A stretch of DNA of 64,000 nt from Corynebacterium sp. J010B-136 (GTDB taxonomy: Bacteria > Actinomycetota > Actinomycetes > Mycobacteriales > Mycobacteriaceae): positions 62,001 through 126,000 of the forward strand of contig NZ_PUGE01000001.1 in assembly GCF_002967075.1 (NCBI RefSeq), written 5' to 3'. Below, piece after piece: positions 8,430 through 17,847 of this stretch. The notes under the pieces were generated by a model. The model was given only the letters and a program-made list of their open reading frames with translations. It was not told the DNA's origin and searched no databases. Each line of letters starts with the position of its first letter. Within the stretch, counting starts at the first letter, position 1. A program made the translations under genes and the position numbers.

Positions 8430-9798
8430 CGAGACGCGCAGCTAGGTAGGTTTCGAGCTCGTCAATCTTGACGCGCTCTTGCTCCATGGAGTCACGCTCA
8501 CGCACGGTTACTGCATTGTCTTCGAGTGAATCAAAGTCGTAGGTTACGCAGAATGGCGTACCGATTTCATCCTGGCGACGGTAGCGACGACCAATCGCAC
8601 CAGAGACGTCGTAGTCAACGTTCCACAGGCCACGCAGCTTATCGGCCAATGCCTTTGCTGGGGTGGACAGCTCTTCCTTCTTCGACAGTGGCAGAACTGC
8701 AACCTTGACTGGCGACAGACGACGGTCCAGCTTCAAAACGACGCGGGTGTCAGTGCCACCCTTGGCGTTTGGAACTTCTTCCTCGGTATAAGCGTCAACC
8801 AAGAATGCCATCATCGAGCGGCCCAGACCGGCAGCTGGCTCGATAACGTATGGAATCCAACGTTCTTCGGTGGTCTGGTCAAAGTAAGACAGGTCTTCAC
8901 CGGAGTGCTCAGAGTGCACGCGCAGGTCGTAGTCAGTACGGTTAGCAACGCCTTCCAGCTCGCCCCACTTGGAGCCCTGGAAACCGAATGCGTACTCCAC
9001 GTCGACGGTGCGCTTGGAGTAGTGCGAGAGCTTTTCCTGTGGGTGCTCGTACAGACGCAGGTTTTCTGGGTTAACACCTAGGTCGACGTACCACTGCAGG
9101 CGGTTGTCGATCCAGTACTGGTGCCAGTCCTCATCCTCGCCTGGCTTGACGAAGAATTCCATCTCCATCTGCTCAAACTCACGCGTACGGAAGATGAAGT
9201 TACCTGGGGTAATTTCATTACGGAAAGACTTACCGATATTGGCGATACCAAACGGTGGCTTCATACGCGCCGAGGTCATGACGTTTTTGAAGTTGACGAA
9301 GATACCCTGTGCGGTTTCAGGACGCAGGTAGTGCAAGCCCTCTTCATCATCAACTGGCCCCAGGAAGGTCTTGAGCAGACCGGAGAATGCCTTAGGCTCC
9401 GACCACTTGCCTGGCTGACCGGTTTCTGGGTCATTGATATCTGCCAGACCGTTTGCTGGTGGGTGGCCGTGCTTTTCTTCGTAGGCCTCCAACAGGTGGT
9501 CAGCGCGGTAGCGCTTGTGGGTGTGCAAGGACTCCACCAATGGGTCGGTGAAGACTTCTACGTGACCGGAAGAAATCCAGGTCTGGGTGGGCTGGATGAT
9601 GGAAGAATCAATACCGACGACGTCATCACGGGATTGCACCATGTGACGCCACCACTGGCGCTTGATGTTTTCCTTGAGTTCTACACCCAGGGGACCGTAG
9701 TCCCAGGCCGAGCGCGATCCGCCGTAGATCTCGCCAGCCTGGTACACCAGGCCACGACGCTTACAAAGATTTACGACAGAATCAATCACTGACGCCAT
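8419..9798 (-). CDS. glyS: Glycyl-tRNA synthetase, single-chain dimeric type
   Basis: Charges tRNA-Gly with glycine in the cytoplasm. The 459-residue sequence is the eukaryote/archaea-like class II form used by Actinobacteria. Class II motifs are visible: the N-terminal [20 protein letters not shown], the motif 2 area [21 protein letters not shown] and the motif 3 area [16 protein letters not shown]-terminal anticodon-binding domain begins near [11 protein letters not shown]. Length fits the family. The start ATG is preceded by AGAGGAG. A possible -10 box (TAGAAT, minus strand, 9854-9849) lies in the 136-bp region shared with the divergent zur gene. Confidence 0.97.
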   Translation of the reverse strand: MASVIDSVVNLCKRRGLVYQAGEIYGGSRSAWDYGPLGVELKENIKRQWWRHMVQSRDDVVGIDSSIIQPTQTWISSGHVEVFTDPLVESLHTHKRYRADHLLEAYEEKHGHPPANGLADINDPETGQPGKWSEPKAFSGLLKTFLGPVDDEEGLHYLRPETAQGIFVNFKNVMTSARMKPPFGIANIGKSFRNEITPGNFIFRTREFEQMEMEFFVKPGEDEDWHQYWIDNRLQWYVDLGVNPENLRLYEHPQEKLSHYSKRTVDVEYAFGFQGSKWGELEGVANRTDYDLRVHSEHSGEDLSYFDQTTEERWIPYVIEPAAGLGRSMMAFLVDAYTEEEVPNAKGGTDTRVVLKLDRRLSPVKVAVLPLSKKEELSTPAKALADKLRGLWNVDYDVSGAIGRRYRRQDEIGTPFCVTYDFDSLEDNAVTVRERDSMEQERVKIDELETYLAARLAGC

Positions 9799-9908
9799 AA
9801 TAATTAAGACTCCTCTGGTAGGGGACAGCCGATGGTTCTAATCACGTCATTCTATCTTGTGAAAGAAATCCGCGCCCGATGGGGTTGAATTGGTTCTTAT
9901 ATGTCACG

Positions 9909-9921
9909 GCAACTAAGTTGC
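9909..9921. promoter_or_regulatory. 13-bp palindrome in the zur promoter
   Basis: GCAACT-A-AGTTGC is a perfect inverted repeat that ends at the first base before a TAAACT -10-like box (9922-9927), which is itself 7 bp from the zur ATG. Position suggests an operator for zur or the divergent glyS. It is not a Zur box that I can recognise. Confidence 0.35.
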
Positions 9922-9934
9922 TAAACTCAGATTC

Positions 9935-10363
9935 ATGACCGTTCATTCCTCAAGCTCACACACCCCAAAGCTTGGTATGCGTACCACAAAACAGCGCACT
10001 GCAGTTGTTGAAGTTATGCAGGAAATTGACCGCTTCCAATCGGCCAAAGAAATTCACACTGCGCTCCAAGACCGTAACGCCAAGGTCGGTCTCACTACCG
10101 TGTACCGCACCTTGCAATCACTCGTTGATATCAACGCTGTCGATGCCCTGCACTCCCCGACCGGCGAGGTTTTATACCGCCACTGCGAATCCGAGGCGCA
10201 CCACCATCACCTGGTGTGCACCAAATGCGGGCGCACCGAGGAAATCGATGGCGGCCCGATTGAAAAGTGGGCTAAAGATGTCGCCGACACCTACGGTTTC
10301 CAGCTCACCGGCCACGACGCCGAAGTCTTCGGCGTATGCGCCAAGTGCAGGGGAAATTCCTAG
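9935..10363 (+). CDS. zur: Fur-family zinc uptake regulator
   Basis: A 142-residue Fur-superfamily repressor. The winged helix lies in the first 80 residues (RTTKQRTAVVEVM, then the recognition helix VGLTTVYRTLQSL). The dimerisation and metal domain has the His-rich EAHHHHLVCTKC and the second CxxC CAKC near the end; these Cys pairs form the structural zinc site of Zur and Fur. The location beside glyS matches corynebacterial zur. The small ArsR-type znr that I recall beside zur in C. glutamicum is absent here. The -10 box ends only 7 bp before the ATG, so the mRNA is probably leaderless. Zur represses zinc uptake genes when zinc is sufficient. Confidence 0.92.
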   Translation: MTVHSSSSHTPKLGMRTTKQRTAVVEVMQEIDRFQSAKEIHTALQDRNAKVGLTTVYRTLQSLVDINAVDALHSPTGEVLYRHCESEAHHHHLVCTKCGRTEEIDGGPIEKWAKDVADTYGFQLTGHDAEVFGVCAKCRGNS

Positions 10364-10392
10364 TAAAAAGTTCGCCCACGCTCACTTTTTAC
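10363..10392. terminator. Bidirectional terminator between zur and the VIT-family gene
   Basis: GTAAAAAGT (10363-10371) pairs with ACTTTTTAC (10384-10392), with A/T-rich arms that supply a U tract in both directions. It lies between two convergent genes and includes the last codon and stop of the minus-strand gene. Confidence 0.6.
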
Positions 10393-11483
10393 GCGAAGAG
10401 CAAGCCGAGCAAGTACGTAATACCCGCAGCGCCTAGGCCAATCGCCAGCTGACGCAGCGCACGGAATAGTGGCGGCTTGCCGGAAATCAGACCGGTAATA
10501 CCGCCGGTGGTCATCAGCGCGATAGACACCAGCACGATGGCAACAATCGCACCTGGTAAAACGTCCATGCCGAAGATATACGGAATGATCGGAATCAGCG
10601 CGCCGGTGGCAAAGAAGCAGAAGCTGGAGAGTGCTGCGGACCAGGCTTCGCCGATTACCCCGTGGGACTTATCTTCCTCAACGGCGGGCTCAGCATGGGC
10701 ATGGTTAGATGCATCGGCAGCCGCGGTGCGTTCTTGCAGCGCGTGGAAGACCGTTTGCGCCTTGGCTTCAGCTTCTTCGTGGTTCATGCCGCGGGCACGG
10801 TAGATCAGCGCAAGCTCATTGGCATCAACATCCAACTCCCCTGCCAACTGCGTTGCTGGTGCCGCCGGACGTGAAGCTTCAAGCAGCTCACCCTGGGACT
10901 TCACGGACACGTACTCACCCGCGGCCATCGACAAGGCACCGGCCAAAAGACCCGATACACCGGTCAGCAGCAAGGTCGACGTCGGAGCACCGGAGCCCAT
11001 CACGCCGATAACCAGCGCGAGGTTTGAGACCAGACCATCGTTCGCGCCGAAGACGGCGGCGCGGAAGCTACCGGAGATTTTCTCCCGGCCCTGAATAGCA
11101 AGACCGCGAACGACTTCGGCGTGCACGCGTTCATCGGCAGCTAATTGCTCACTGGCATCTTCATCGTCTAGATACGGTGTGCGGCTTTCCGCCGACTGCA
11201 TGAGCGCCAAAGTAAATACGGAGCCGAAGTTCTTGGCCATCCAGCCCATAAACTGCGTATTCAAATCGGGCTTTTGGGGCATGCCAATATACTCGCCGAG
11301 CTTTTCCTGCCAGTACTGTTCGTGGCGGGATTCGGCATCGGCTAGCTTGAGCAAAATATCGCGCTCTTCGCCCTTCTTCTTACGGGCAAGTTCACGATAG
11401 ACTGCGGCTTCAGCGCGCTCATTAGCCAAATACTTCCGCCAGCGGGCAATCTGCTGGCGAGTTGGCTGCTCCATGGTTTCCAT
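10389..11483 (-). CDS. Ferritin-like/VIT fusion, probable Fe or Mn membrane carrier
   Basis: A 364-residue fusion. Residues 1-140 form a rubrerythrin/ferritin-like helical domain with metal-ligand patterns such as ANERAEAAVYRELA, ADAESRHEQYW and ADERVHAEVVRG. From about 145 the VIT1/CCC1 membrane domain starts (AAVFGANDGLVSNLALVIGV, LAGALSMAAGEYVSVKSQ) and ends in paired helices. CCC1/VIT1 proteins move Fe(II) or Mn(II) out of the cytosol. The fused N-terminal domain probably binds metal and feeds or gates the carrier, as in bacterial membrane-bound ferritin proteins. The start could be METMEQ- (11483) or the second Met. It is a single gene, convergent with zur. Confidence 0.88.
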   Translation of the reverse strand: METMEQPTRQQIARWRKYLANERAEAAVYRELARKKKGEERDILLKLADAESRHEQYWQEKLGEYIGMPQKPDLNTQFMGWMAKNFGSVFTLALMQSAESRTPYLDDEDASEQLAADERVHAEVVRGLAIQGREKISGSFRAAVFGANDGLVSNLALVIGVMGSGAPTSTLLLTGVSGLLAGALSMAAGEYVSVKSQGELLEASRPAAPATQLAGELDVDANELALIYRARGMNHEEAEAKAQTVFHALQERTAAADASNHAHAEPAVEEDKSHGVIGEAWSAALSSFCFFATGALIPIIPYIFGMDVLPGAIVAIVLVSIALMTTGGITGLISGKPPLFRALRQLAIGLGAAGITYLLGLLFA

Positions 11484-11538
11484 CCTTGTCGCGCTTTCCC
11501 TACCTACCTAGTGCGAAAATTTAGTAGCTCGCCTTAAG

Positions 11539-12291
11539 CTACTTGGCTCCTCCAAAGCGACGATCGCGGCGCGCGTATTCTTCCACGGCTGCGAAAAGGT
11601 CTTCTGGAGTGAAATCAGGAAATAGCTTATCTTGATAAACCATTTCTGCATAGGCTGACTGCCACACAAGGAAGTTTGACGTGCGCTTTTCCCCCGAGGG
11701 GCGCAGGAATAAATCTACATCCGGCATGGTCGGGTCATACATGTACTGTGAGATGGTTTTTTCTGTCACAGTAGCCGGGTTGAGTGTGCCTGCTTGGACA
11801 TCTTCACCCATCTTTTTGAAGGCATCGGCAAGCTCTGCGCGCCCACCGTAATTCACGCACATCGCTAGCGTCATGCGCGTGTTGTCTTTGGTCAGCTCTT
11901 CTGCTGCCTCGAGTTCTCTAATAACCGAGCGCCACAGCCGCGGACGACGGCCCACCCAGACCACGCGCACGCCGCGCTCATGCAACCACTCGCGCTGGCG
12001 GCGCAGCACGTCGCGGTTAAAGCCCATGAGAAAACGCACCTCATCTGGTGAGCGGCGCCAATTCTCCGTGGAAAAGGCATAGGCCGAAAGATAAGGAACG
12101 CCCAGAGCGAGGCAGGCATCGACGACATCGAGAAGCACTGCTTCCCCACGCTTATGGCCTTCGGTGCGCTTCATGCCGCGCTCTTGCGCCCACCGGCCAT
12201 TGCCATCCATGACCATGGCGATATGTGTTGGGAGAAACTCCGTAGGAATTTCTGGCGGGTGTAAAACGCGGTTGGGATCTGGGGTAATCAC
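11539..12291 (-). CDS. uppS: Undecaprenyl/decaprenyl diphosphate synthase (cis-prenyltransferase)
   Basis: Makes long cis-polyprenyl diphosphate, the lipid carrier for peptidoglycan and arabinogalactan assembly. Family signatures are the catalytic Asp in [12 protein letters not shown], the GHKRG substrate loop, [13 protein letters not shown], and the C-terminal [19 protein letters not shown]. The frame is open far upstream into recO. I choose the GTG at 12291 (VITPDPNRV), just past the recO stop at 12303, giving 250 residues, the usual length. Order era-recO-uppS matches relatives and indicates one transcript. Confidence 0.94.
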   Translation of the reverse strand: MITPDPNRVLHPPEIPTEFLPTHIAMVMDGNGRWAQERGMKRTEGHKRGEAVLLDVVDACLALGVPYLSAYAFSTENWRRSPDEVRFLMGFNRDVLRRQREWLHERGVRVVWVGRRPRLWRSVIRELEAAEELTKDNTRMTLAMCVNYGGRAELADAFKKMGEDVQAGTLNPATVTEKTISQYMYDPTMPDVDLFLRPSGEKRTSNFLVWQSAYAEMVYQDKLFPDFTPEDLFAAVEEYARRDRRFGGAK

Positions 12292-12302
12292 GATTGATAA
12301 GC

Positions 12303-13028
12303 TTACTGCAATTCCTGATCCATCACGGACAGGGCATTGACTTTGCGTTCTAAGTGCCACTGCAAGTGCGCTCGGATAAGCTGATGCGCCTCGCCGGCCT
12401 GCGCCACGGTGGCATTGGACTCATGCCCATGCGAAATCAGCCACATGACATGCAGGGTCTCCGGGTCGACCTCAGCAGCACCCGGTGGGCGGCAATTACC
12501 GCAGGATGCCCCACCAATTGCCGGGTGAAAAGCATGGTGCGGGCCCGGCGCGCCGCATTGGGCACAGTTAAAAAGACTTGGTGCCCAGCCGGCATGTCCC
12601 ATCGCCAGCAGCAAGAAAGTATCCAGCACCAGCATGGGACGCTTCGTATCTTGCAGGTCTTTAAGCGTGTCGATGACTAACTCATACAGAAACGGATCAT
12701 TATCCAGGCTTAAGCGTTCTGCGGCTTCTAGCATGACGCACGCGGCGGTGTATTTATCGTAGTCATCGATAAGCTGTGCGCCGAAGTAGTCAATGGTATC
12801 GGCCTGAGTGATAGTGGCCAGGTTGCGTCCAGAATAGAGCTGGATGTCAAGATTGACGAAAAGCTGCAGGCGCGAGCCAAAGCGCGACTTCGCGCGACGC
12901 ACACCTTTTGCTACCGCGCGGACTAAGCCATGATGTTTGGTCAGCAGCACGATGACGCGGTCAGCCTCACCGAAGTCATAGCTGCGGATAACCACCGCGC
13001 GGTCGCGAAAAGAGGGTCTAGAAGCCAA
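12303..13028 (-). CDS. recO: DNA repair protein RecO
   Basis: Recombination mediator that helps RecA load on SSB-coated DNA. The 241-residue protein has the N-terminal OB fold starting [19 protein letters not shown] and a helical C-terminal region. Its zinc-ribbon-like element is [15 protein letters not shown] followed by CGNC. It begins at a TTG that overlaps the last codons of era by 11 bases, implying coupled translation. Length is normal for the family. Confidence 0.92.
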   Translation of the reverse strand: MASRPSFRDRAVVIRSYDFGEADRVIVLLTKHHGLVRAVAKGVRRAKSRFGSRLQLFVNLDIQLYSGRNLATITQADTIDYFGAQLIDDYDKYTAACVMLEAAERLSLDNDPFLYELVIDTLKDLQDTKRPMLVLDTFLLLAMGHAGWAPSLFNCAQCGAPGPHHAFHPAIGGASCGNCRPPGAAEVDPETLHVMWLISHGHESNATVAQAGEAHQLIRAHLQWHLERKVNALSVMDQELQ

Positions 13029-14055
13029 GGCGCCCCAATGACTTCGGGTCTGATTGCCAGTTCTTTAAAACCTTGATGCGCAAATCAAGGAAGACGTTTT
13101 GGCCCAGCAACTGGATGATTTCCTTGCGTGCATTGCTCACGATGCGACGCAGACGCCTTCCATCTTTGCCCTCCAGGATCTTCTTCTGTCCGGGGCGTTC
13201 GACGTAGACGATAGCGTGCACATCGAGTACACCTTCGCGCTCTTGTGAAGGCAAAATCTCATCGACTTCAACTGCAACCGAGTGTGGGAGCTCGTCTTTG
13301 AGCCCTGAGAGTGCAGCTTCGCGGATGAGCTCAGCGATACGCTTATTGTTGTCATCATCGGTGATGTGATCATCAGGGTAGAACTTCGGGCCTTCAGGCA
13401 AAGCTTCCGTCAGTACCCCGATGAGCGTATCAATCTGCACGTTTTCGGTCGCAGAAACAGGAATAACCACTGCCTCTGGGTCCTTTTCGGACAAAAGCTC
13501 GTGCAAAGCAAGAAGCTGCGCGCCGACTTCGTCTTTCGATGCCCTATCCAGCTTGGTCACGATGCCAATAATCGGAGTCTTCGGCGCAATTTCCCGCACG
13601 TTTTCCAAGATCCAGCGGTCACCAGGGCCGATCTTTTCATCAGCAGGAATGGTCAAACCAATCACGTCAACGTCTTGGTAGGTTTCCTTGACGATTTCAT
13701 TGAGGCGCTCACCCAGCAGCGTGCGCGGGCGGTGTAGACCCGGCGTATCAACGACGATGATCTGCGCATCTTCTCGGTGCACCAATCCGCGAATCGGGTG
13801 ACGGGTAGTTTCTGGCTGGTCAGCGGTAATCGCAATTTTTTGACCAACTAGTGCATTCGTCAACGTGGACTTGCCGGTATTTGGCCTACCGACGAAGCTC
13901 ACGAAACCGGAGCGGAAACCTTCCGGGGTATTGGTGTAGTGGCTGTAATCAGCCGTTGCTTCAGCGGCGGCATCGTCTGCGTCAGCATTGTCTGCGCCAG
14001 CATTGCCTGCGCCAGCGATGGCCGCCTCAAATGGGTCTTCTGGTGAGTTATTCAT
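13018..14055 (-). CDS. era: GTPase Era
   Basis: Essential GTPase that binds the 3' end of 16S rRNA during 30S assembly. Motifs: G1 GRPNTGKST, G3 DTPGLH, G4 TKLD, and a C-terminal KH RNA-binding domain around EREGVLDVHAIVYVER and RRIVSNARKEIIQLLG. I start at the ATG at 14055 (MNNSPEDPFE), giving 345 residues. About 50 residues of Ala/Asp/Gly-rich, low-complexity sequence precede the G domain, longer than in most Era proteins. It heads the era-recO-uppS operon. In relatives the upstream neighbour is ybeY or corC, but here 7 kb of accessory DNA intervenes. Confidence 0.95.
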   Translation of the reverse strand: MNNSPEDPFEAAIAGAGNAGADNADADDAAAEATADYSHYTNTPEGFRSGFVSFVGRPNTGKSTLTNALVGQKIAITADQPETTRHPIRGLVHREDAQIIVVDTPGLHRPRTLLGERLNEIVKETYQDVDVIGLTIPADEKIGPGDRWILENVREIAPKTPIIGIVTKLDRASKDEVGAQLLALHELLSEKDPEAVVIPVSATENVQIDTLIGVLTEALPEGPKFYPDDHITDDDNNKRIAELIREAALSGLKDELPHSVAVEVDEILPSQEREGVLDVHAIVYVERPGQKKILEGKDGRRLRRIVSNARKEIIQLLGQNVFLDLRIKVLKNWQSDPKSLGRLGF

Positions 14056-14583
14056 TGACCTGCATCTTAGTCCGAAATCGCCCAATCCCCTACTTTTGAC
14101 ACATCAGGAACTACACCAAGTCCAGCAAGCGGATAATTTCTATCTCTTTTGTAACGCATACTTCCACCTTTTACGTAAGCGCTCAAGAAAACCGTGAGTA
14201 TTCTCCGACAACACGCAGCCGCAAGCATAGGCTATTCCGAGTCAAACTCAGACGACCGAGATCACGTGCTCCTCCAAGAGCAATGCATTCCGAGGTATTC
14301 GAAACCTCTTAAGGTTATAGCTCGGATTTCTCAGCATTGCTAGTATCACTACCAGGTTCAACAACCGAAATTCTTAAGTCTTTCAATCAATTGGTACGAC
14401 TCAAGCACTCTTACAGTGCTTATTCATACAATGTGGCTGGAAAAGCTGAGAGGACTCAGAAGAAGCTTCATTTCTATTTTCCAATGGGTGGATTTTGAGC
14501 TCGGCCCAGTCGCGGCTACGAGACTCTTAATATTCAATTTCCAGCTAAATGAGTCAATGAGAAGAGATGTCAATGGAGGTTCT
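14056..14583. other. AT-rich intergenic region between era and the Shedu gene
   Basis: About 530 bases without a supported gene, clearly richer in A/T than era. The frame of the Shedu gene stays open back to 14416, but the residues there look non-coding and no ribosome site supports an earlier start. The region must contain the promoters of era and of sduA; I could not pick convincing -35/-10 pairs. Confidence 0.5.
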
Positions 14584-15810
14584 ATGACGAGCGACTTCGA
14601 ATCACTAGTGAACCAGAAAAACGACGTCTATTTCGCCCAAGCTAGACACCCGGATCGAACTTACATAAGTCGTTCTTTTCCAATGACTTTCGGGTCGGAT
14701 AAGGGAGAACCTGCTCGTTTTATCCGTAAAGTTTTTGACGAAGTTTCTATTCAGGTTGAGCAAGATTGGGAATGGAAGGATGAGGTAATCTTCATGACTC
14801 CCGGAGGAAGAAAACAGATAAGGCTGAACGTAGCTCGTTCAAGAGGCACCGTTCGCAGCATCAGGATTGAGAGGGTCCCAACTGGACCAGATCAGACCAA
14901 GCTTGAAAAGATCCTCGAACTCGACCGCGAACAATCTAGAAACCTGATTGACATGATCAAAGCTATTGATTCCATCCCCATCGAAGGAGATCAGTCAGTA
15001 CGCCTTGACGATGCCATATTTGCTGACATATTCTCCAACCCCGCTGAGCTCGAACGTCTTTATACAAAGAATCCTCAGAAATTTAAATCTCTAATCCAAA
15101 CCGACTCGAGTGCACGCGATGTAGCAGCGCTTCAACATCGCAAAGAAGTTGTGGGAATAATGGAATCATGGCTAACGAATGAGACTGTATTCGAAGCCGC
15201 AAAAGAAAAAGCGGGAGGGCCTGAAGCTGCTTGGCAAAAGCTGCTTGAGGATAACCCCTGGATCCTCGGTATTGGGTTGGGCGGGCAACTTTACACGGCC
15301 TGGAATGAGGACAAACTCGAGCAAGTGACTACAGGTAGTCACATTGGCAGTGTTGGCAAACGCGTTGACGCACTCATGCGCACATCCGGCGCGATTCAGT
15401 CTATGGTGTTTGCAGAAATCAAACACCACAAAACATCTCTTATAAAGGGGGAATACCGCTCTGGGGCATGGCTTCCCTCTGAAGAACTCACGGGTGCAAT
15501 CGTGCAATCACAGCAAACAAGTCAGCTTGCAGTCCAAACCTTGGGGAAATTCATAGCCGACAAAACTCCAGAAGGAGAGAAACTGCCAACAGGAACGTAT
15601 CTGCTTAAACCGCGGTGTTTTGTAATTATAGGTTCACTTACAGAATTAACCGGTGAAAACAATGGTGTACTAGAAAACAAATATCAAAGTTTCGAGATAT
15701 TCCGGAGAAGCATCCAGGAGCCAGAAATCATAACATTCGACGAGCTTCTCGCTCGAGCTGAGTGGCACGTCAGGTTGTCAGAGGAACACTCTAAGCCTGA
15801 AAGCAATTAG
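14584..15810 (+). CDS. sduA: Shedu-type immune nuclease (DUF4263)
   Basis: A 408-residue protein starting at an ATG preceded by GGAGG 5 bases upstream. The C-terminal half carries the Shedu/DUF4263 nuclease: the LEDNPWILG element (222-230), Asp262 in GKRVDALM, the catalytic pair in FAEIKHHKT (Glu278, Lys280) and the following WLPSEELTGAIVQSQQT helix. Together these are the D...ExK core of PD-(D/E)xK nucleases. The N-terminal 180 residues form a separate, more variable part, which in Shedu proteins is thought to sense DNA ends or control the nuclease. Shedu works as a single-gene anti-phage system. The gene is AT-rich and sits in a break of the conserved era-ybeY order, so it was probably acquired horizontally. 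Confidence 0.88.
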   Translation: MTSDFESLVNQKNDVYFAQARHPDRTYISRSFPMTFGSDKGEPARFIRKVFDEVSIQVEQDWEWKDEVIFMTPGGRKQIRLNVARSRGTVRSIRIERVPTGPDQTKLEKILELDREQSRNLIDMIKAIDSIPIEGDQSVRLDDAIFADIFSNPAELERLYTKNPQKFKSLIQTDSSARDVAALQHRKEVVGIMESWLTNETVFEAAKEKAGGPEAAWQKLLEDNPWILGIGLGGQLYTAWNEDKLEQVTTGSHIGSVGKRVDALMRTSGAIQSMVFAEIKHHKTSLIKGEYRSGAWLPSEELTGAIVQSQQTSQLAVQTLGKFIADKTPEGEKLPTGTYLLKPRCFVIIGSLTELTGENNGVLENKYQSFEIFRRSIQEPEIITFDELLARAEWHVRLSEEHSKPESN

Positions 15811-15960
15811 AAATACTCTGACAAATCCTTTTAAATCCGACCCCACAATCTCCACTGGACACTCAGGACTTCATTCCAGAAAAGGCCTTTTATCAGTGAG
15901 CTAGAACAACGGGGCACCAGCGAGTACTTGTTAGAGCTCCTAAAGGAACCAAGATCGGTC

Positions 15961-16383
15961 CTAAAGACAATGCAGCAGGCGCTTGACTTCCAGCTCATTT
16001 TGCACTGGCACGTCTATTTCTTTGGCAAAAGCCCAGTCGGAGGTCTTGCCCAGGGCGTCACAGACCTCATCCATGGTCATTTCTGGGTCGAAGACATCAA
16101 AGATATCTGTGACCAAGATGCATGCCAGCTTCACCGGGTCTTTTAGCAGCACCGGGACCGCCAGGAAGTCATTATCTTCCGTGCAATGCCATTCGATGTG
16201 CTCGCACAGCTCATCGACCGTGGTATTCCACAGCGCCGGAATAACCGGGGTATGTGGACTCCATTCGTGCGTGCCCAGAAACCGCGCACGGAAAGCTTCA
16301 TCATGAATCCAGGCGTGAAACTCACTGGCAGTAATCAGCCGCAGCCTCGCTTCAATTCGGTGCAGCAACGTATTCTTTGCCAT
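15961..16383 (-). CDS. Unknown 140-residue acidic protein beside Shedu
   Basis: A soluble protein with a good start (ATG preceded by AAGG) and no signal peptide or transmembrane helix. It is rich in Trp, His, Asp and Glu (AWIHDEAF, HIEWHCTEDND) and mostly helical in appearance. The middle reads FLAVPVLLKDPVKLACILVTDIFDVFDPEMTM. I recognise no family. It is convergent with sduA with a 150-bp gap and nothing else nearby on its strand, so it forms its own transcript. Coding looks real from codon use and from weak competing frames. Confidence 0.55.
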   Translation of the reverse strand: MAKNTLLHRIEARLRLITASEFHAWIHDEAFRARFLGTHEWSPHTPVIPALWNTTVDELCEHIEWHCTEDNDFLAVPVLLKDPVKLACILVTDIFDVFDPEMTMDEVCDALGKTSDWAFAKEIDVPVQNELEVKRLLHCL

Positions 16384-16618
16384 GAGCTAACCTTTCTGCG
16401 AATGTAGCAACCTCAAAGCCCGTACCAAGTAGACCCTAACTTGTTCTAAGCCTTGATGATACGAGCTTCATGCAACCCCTGTCACGCATTTTGAGCATCT
16501 ATTTAATTCTTCTTCGCGCCGTAGTCGACGAAAAGCCCCGCACGCTGACCGTTTTACGCCCCGTGCACAGGCCCCTCCGGACTAACTGCTAGGAATCTCG
16601 CTTAAAGGTGCAACCGCT

Positions 16619-16624
16619 TACATT
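16619..16624 (+). promoter_or_regulatory. -10 box of the MarR gene, implying a leaderless transcript
   Basis: TACATT fits the actinobacterial TANNNT -10 pattern. Its end is 11 bp before the ATG at 16636, and no ribosome-binding sequence precedes that ATG. A start of transcription at or within a few bases of the ATG is likely. Confidence 0.4.
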
Positions 16625-16635
16625 AAACTGACGTT

Positions 16636-17133
16636 ATGGACGAGACACGTTGGCTTTCACAACGCGAGCAAGAAGCATGGGTGCGCTTCGCAGCTGTGCT
16701 GGAATTGCTCCCCTCCGCGCTTGATACTCAGCTCAACAAAGACACCGTCCTCACCCACTTTGAGTACTTCTGCTTGTCAGTGCTGTCTGAAACTTCGGGC
16801 CGAAAATTACTCACCAGCGAGCTCGCCGCACGCACCAACGCCTCGCTCCCCCGGCTCTCCCGCGTACTCACAAAGCTAGAAAGCCGCGAGTTCATCACCC
16901 GCGCTCCCTGCAAAAGCGACCGCCGTGCCACCGAGGTTACTCTCACTGATTCCGGTTGGGACAAAGTTGTCGCCTCCGCGCCTGGGCATGTCACCGAAGT
17001 CCGCCGGCTTGTAATCGATGCCCTCGAGCCTGAAGAAATTGACCAGCTCGCAAACATCTCCGCCAAGCTGCTTACCCGACTCGACCCCGACCAGCGCATG
17101 CTGGCTTCCTCTCCTCTGTATCGACGCCGGTAA
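16636..17133 (+). CDS. MarR-family transcriptional regulator
   Basis: A 165-residue winged-helix regulator. A helical dimerisation start is followed by the helix-turn-helix LTSELAARTNASLPRLSRVLTKLESREFITR and the wing CKSDRRATEVTLTDSGWDKV, the standard MarR pattern. C-terminal helices complete the dimer interface. MarR proteins usually sense small aromatic or oxidant ligands and regulate adjacent efflux or degradative genes. Here the closest transporter is the MFS gene at 17848-19290, on the other strand beyond a small unknown gene, so the target is uncertain. Confidence 0.88.
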   Translation: MDETRWLSQREQEAWVRFAAVLELLPSALDTQLNKDTVLTHFEYFCLSVLSETSGRKLLTSELAARTNASLPRLSRVLTKLESREFITRAPCKSDRRATEVTLTDSGWDKVVASAPGHVTEVRRLVIDALEPEEIDQLANISAKLLTRLDPDQRMLASSPLYRRR

Positions 17134-17287
17134 CCTGATTCCAAAGAATTCTGGTCGGCTCCAGGATTCCCGCGCTATCGCGGTCCCCCTAAGCTTTCAC
17201 GTCCATTCCGCCGTTCCTAACGCCTACGTATAGATCAGAGGCGATGTTGAAATTCGCCTGGGACCAGCCAAAAAGCTTTGTCTTTAG

Positions 17288-17638
17288 CTAAACATGAATT
17301 ATGTTCACAAAGTCTTCCCCGGCATTATTGGGAGGTGGAGAATTGTTAATCTCTTTGGCCAAGGCCACGGCTTTTTGCAGTCTGATGCAAAAGCCAACCC
17401 TCCATAGACCACGCTCCAGAGTTTCCTCATCGCCCCAATTGATATCTACGTGTGACTCAATTTCCTCAACCGAAGGGATCTCTTTCACCGAAAGTAGTTT
17501 CACGCCAACTAACATGTCTTCATCGTCTAGCTCCGCAATCACGTTCTCATTGATGGCAACTGAGTACTCGGCATAATTGTTGTTGACCTTTATATAGGCC
17601 GTCTCAATGTCAAAAGGCTTGGTTTCCTGCGTATTCAC
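17288..17638 (-). CDS. DUF2283-like small protein
   Basis: I use the GTG at 17638, which has GGGAGA five bases upstream, rather than a TTG at 17686. The product is 116 residues. Residues 11-50 (AYIKVNNNYAEYSVAINE, ending ELDDEDMLVGVKLLSV) match the DUF2283 pattern: a short strand-strand unit with a '-DLD-xx-LVGIE-LS' ending. Such small proteins are often scattered near toxin-antitoxin and defence genes, but no activity is assigned. The C-terminal half is unrelated and helical. It is convergent with the MarR gene. Confidence 0.55.
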   Translation of the reverse strand: MNTQETKPFDIETAYIKVNNNYAEYSVAINENVIAELDDEDMLVGVKLLSVKEIPSVEEIESHVDINWGDEETLERGLWRVGFCIRLQKAVALAKEINNSPPPNNAGEDFVNIIHV

Positions 17639-17763
17639 GTATCTCTCCCAATCATCTTGGTTATATTTTCTGCCAAAATGGCACAACTTAATTTGTTCGG
17701 TAGCTAATAGCTACGAACTACTTAGACCGTTGTGAGCAGCGATAAGTTCCACTAAGACAAAAG

Positions 17764-17809
17764 AATCCTCCGGACACCAGCCTGTTTAGCGGCAAGTATC
17801 CGGAGGATT
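17764..17809 (-). terminator. Terminator of the MHS transporter gene
   Basis: An 11-bp perfect stem, AATCCTCCGGA (17764-17774) with TCCGGAGGATT (17799-17809), lies 40 bases past the transporter stop and is followed on the minus strand by TTCTTTTG. Confidence 0.6.
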
Positions 17810-17847
17810 TATCTCTGGAGAGACTTTCTCATCAGTCTCATCGGTTT

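Noticed and set aside
12291..12360. Longer N-terminus for UppS
   Set aside because: The extension runs into the end of recO in another frame and has no similarity to the family; the GTG at 12291 gives the usual length.
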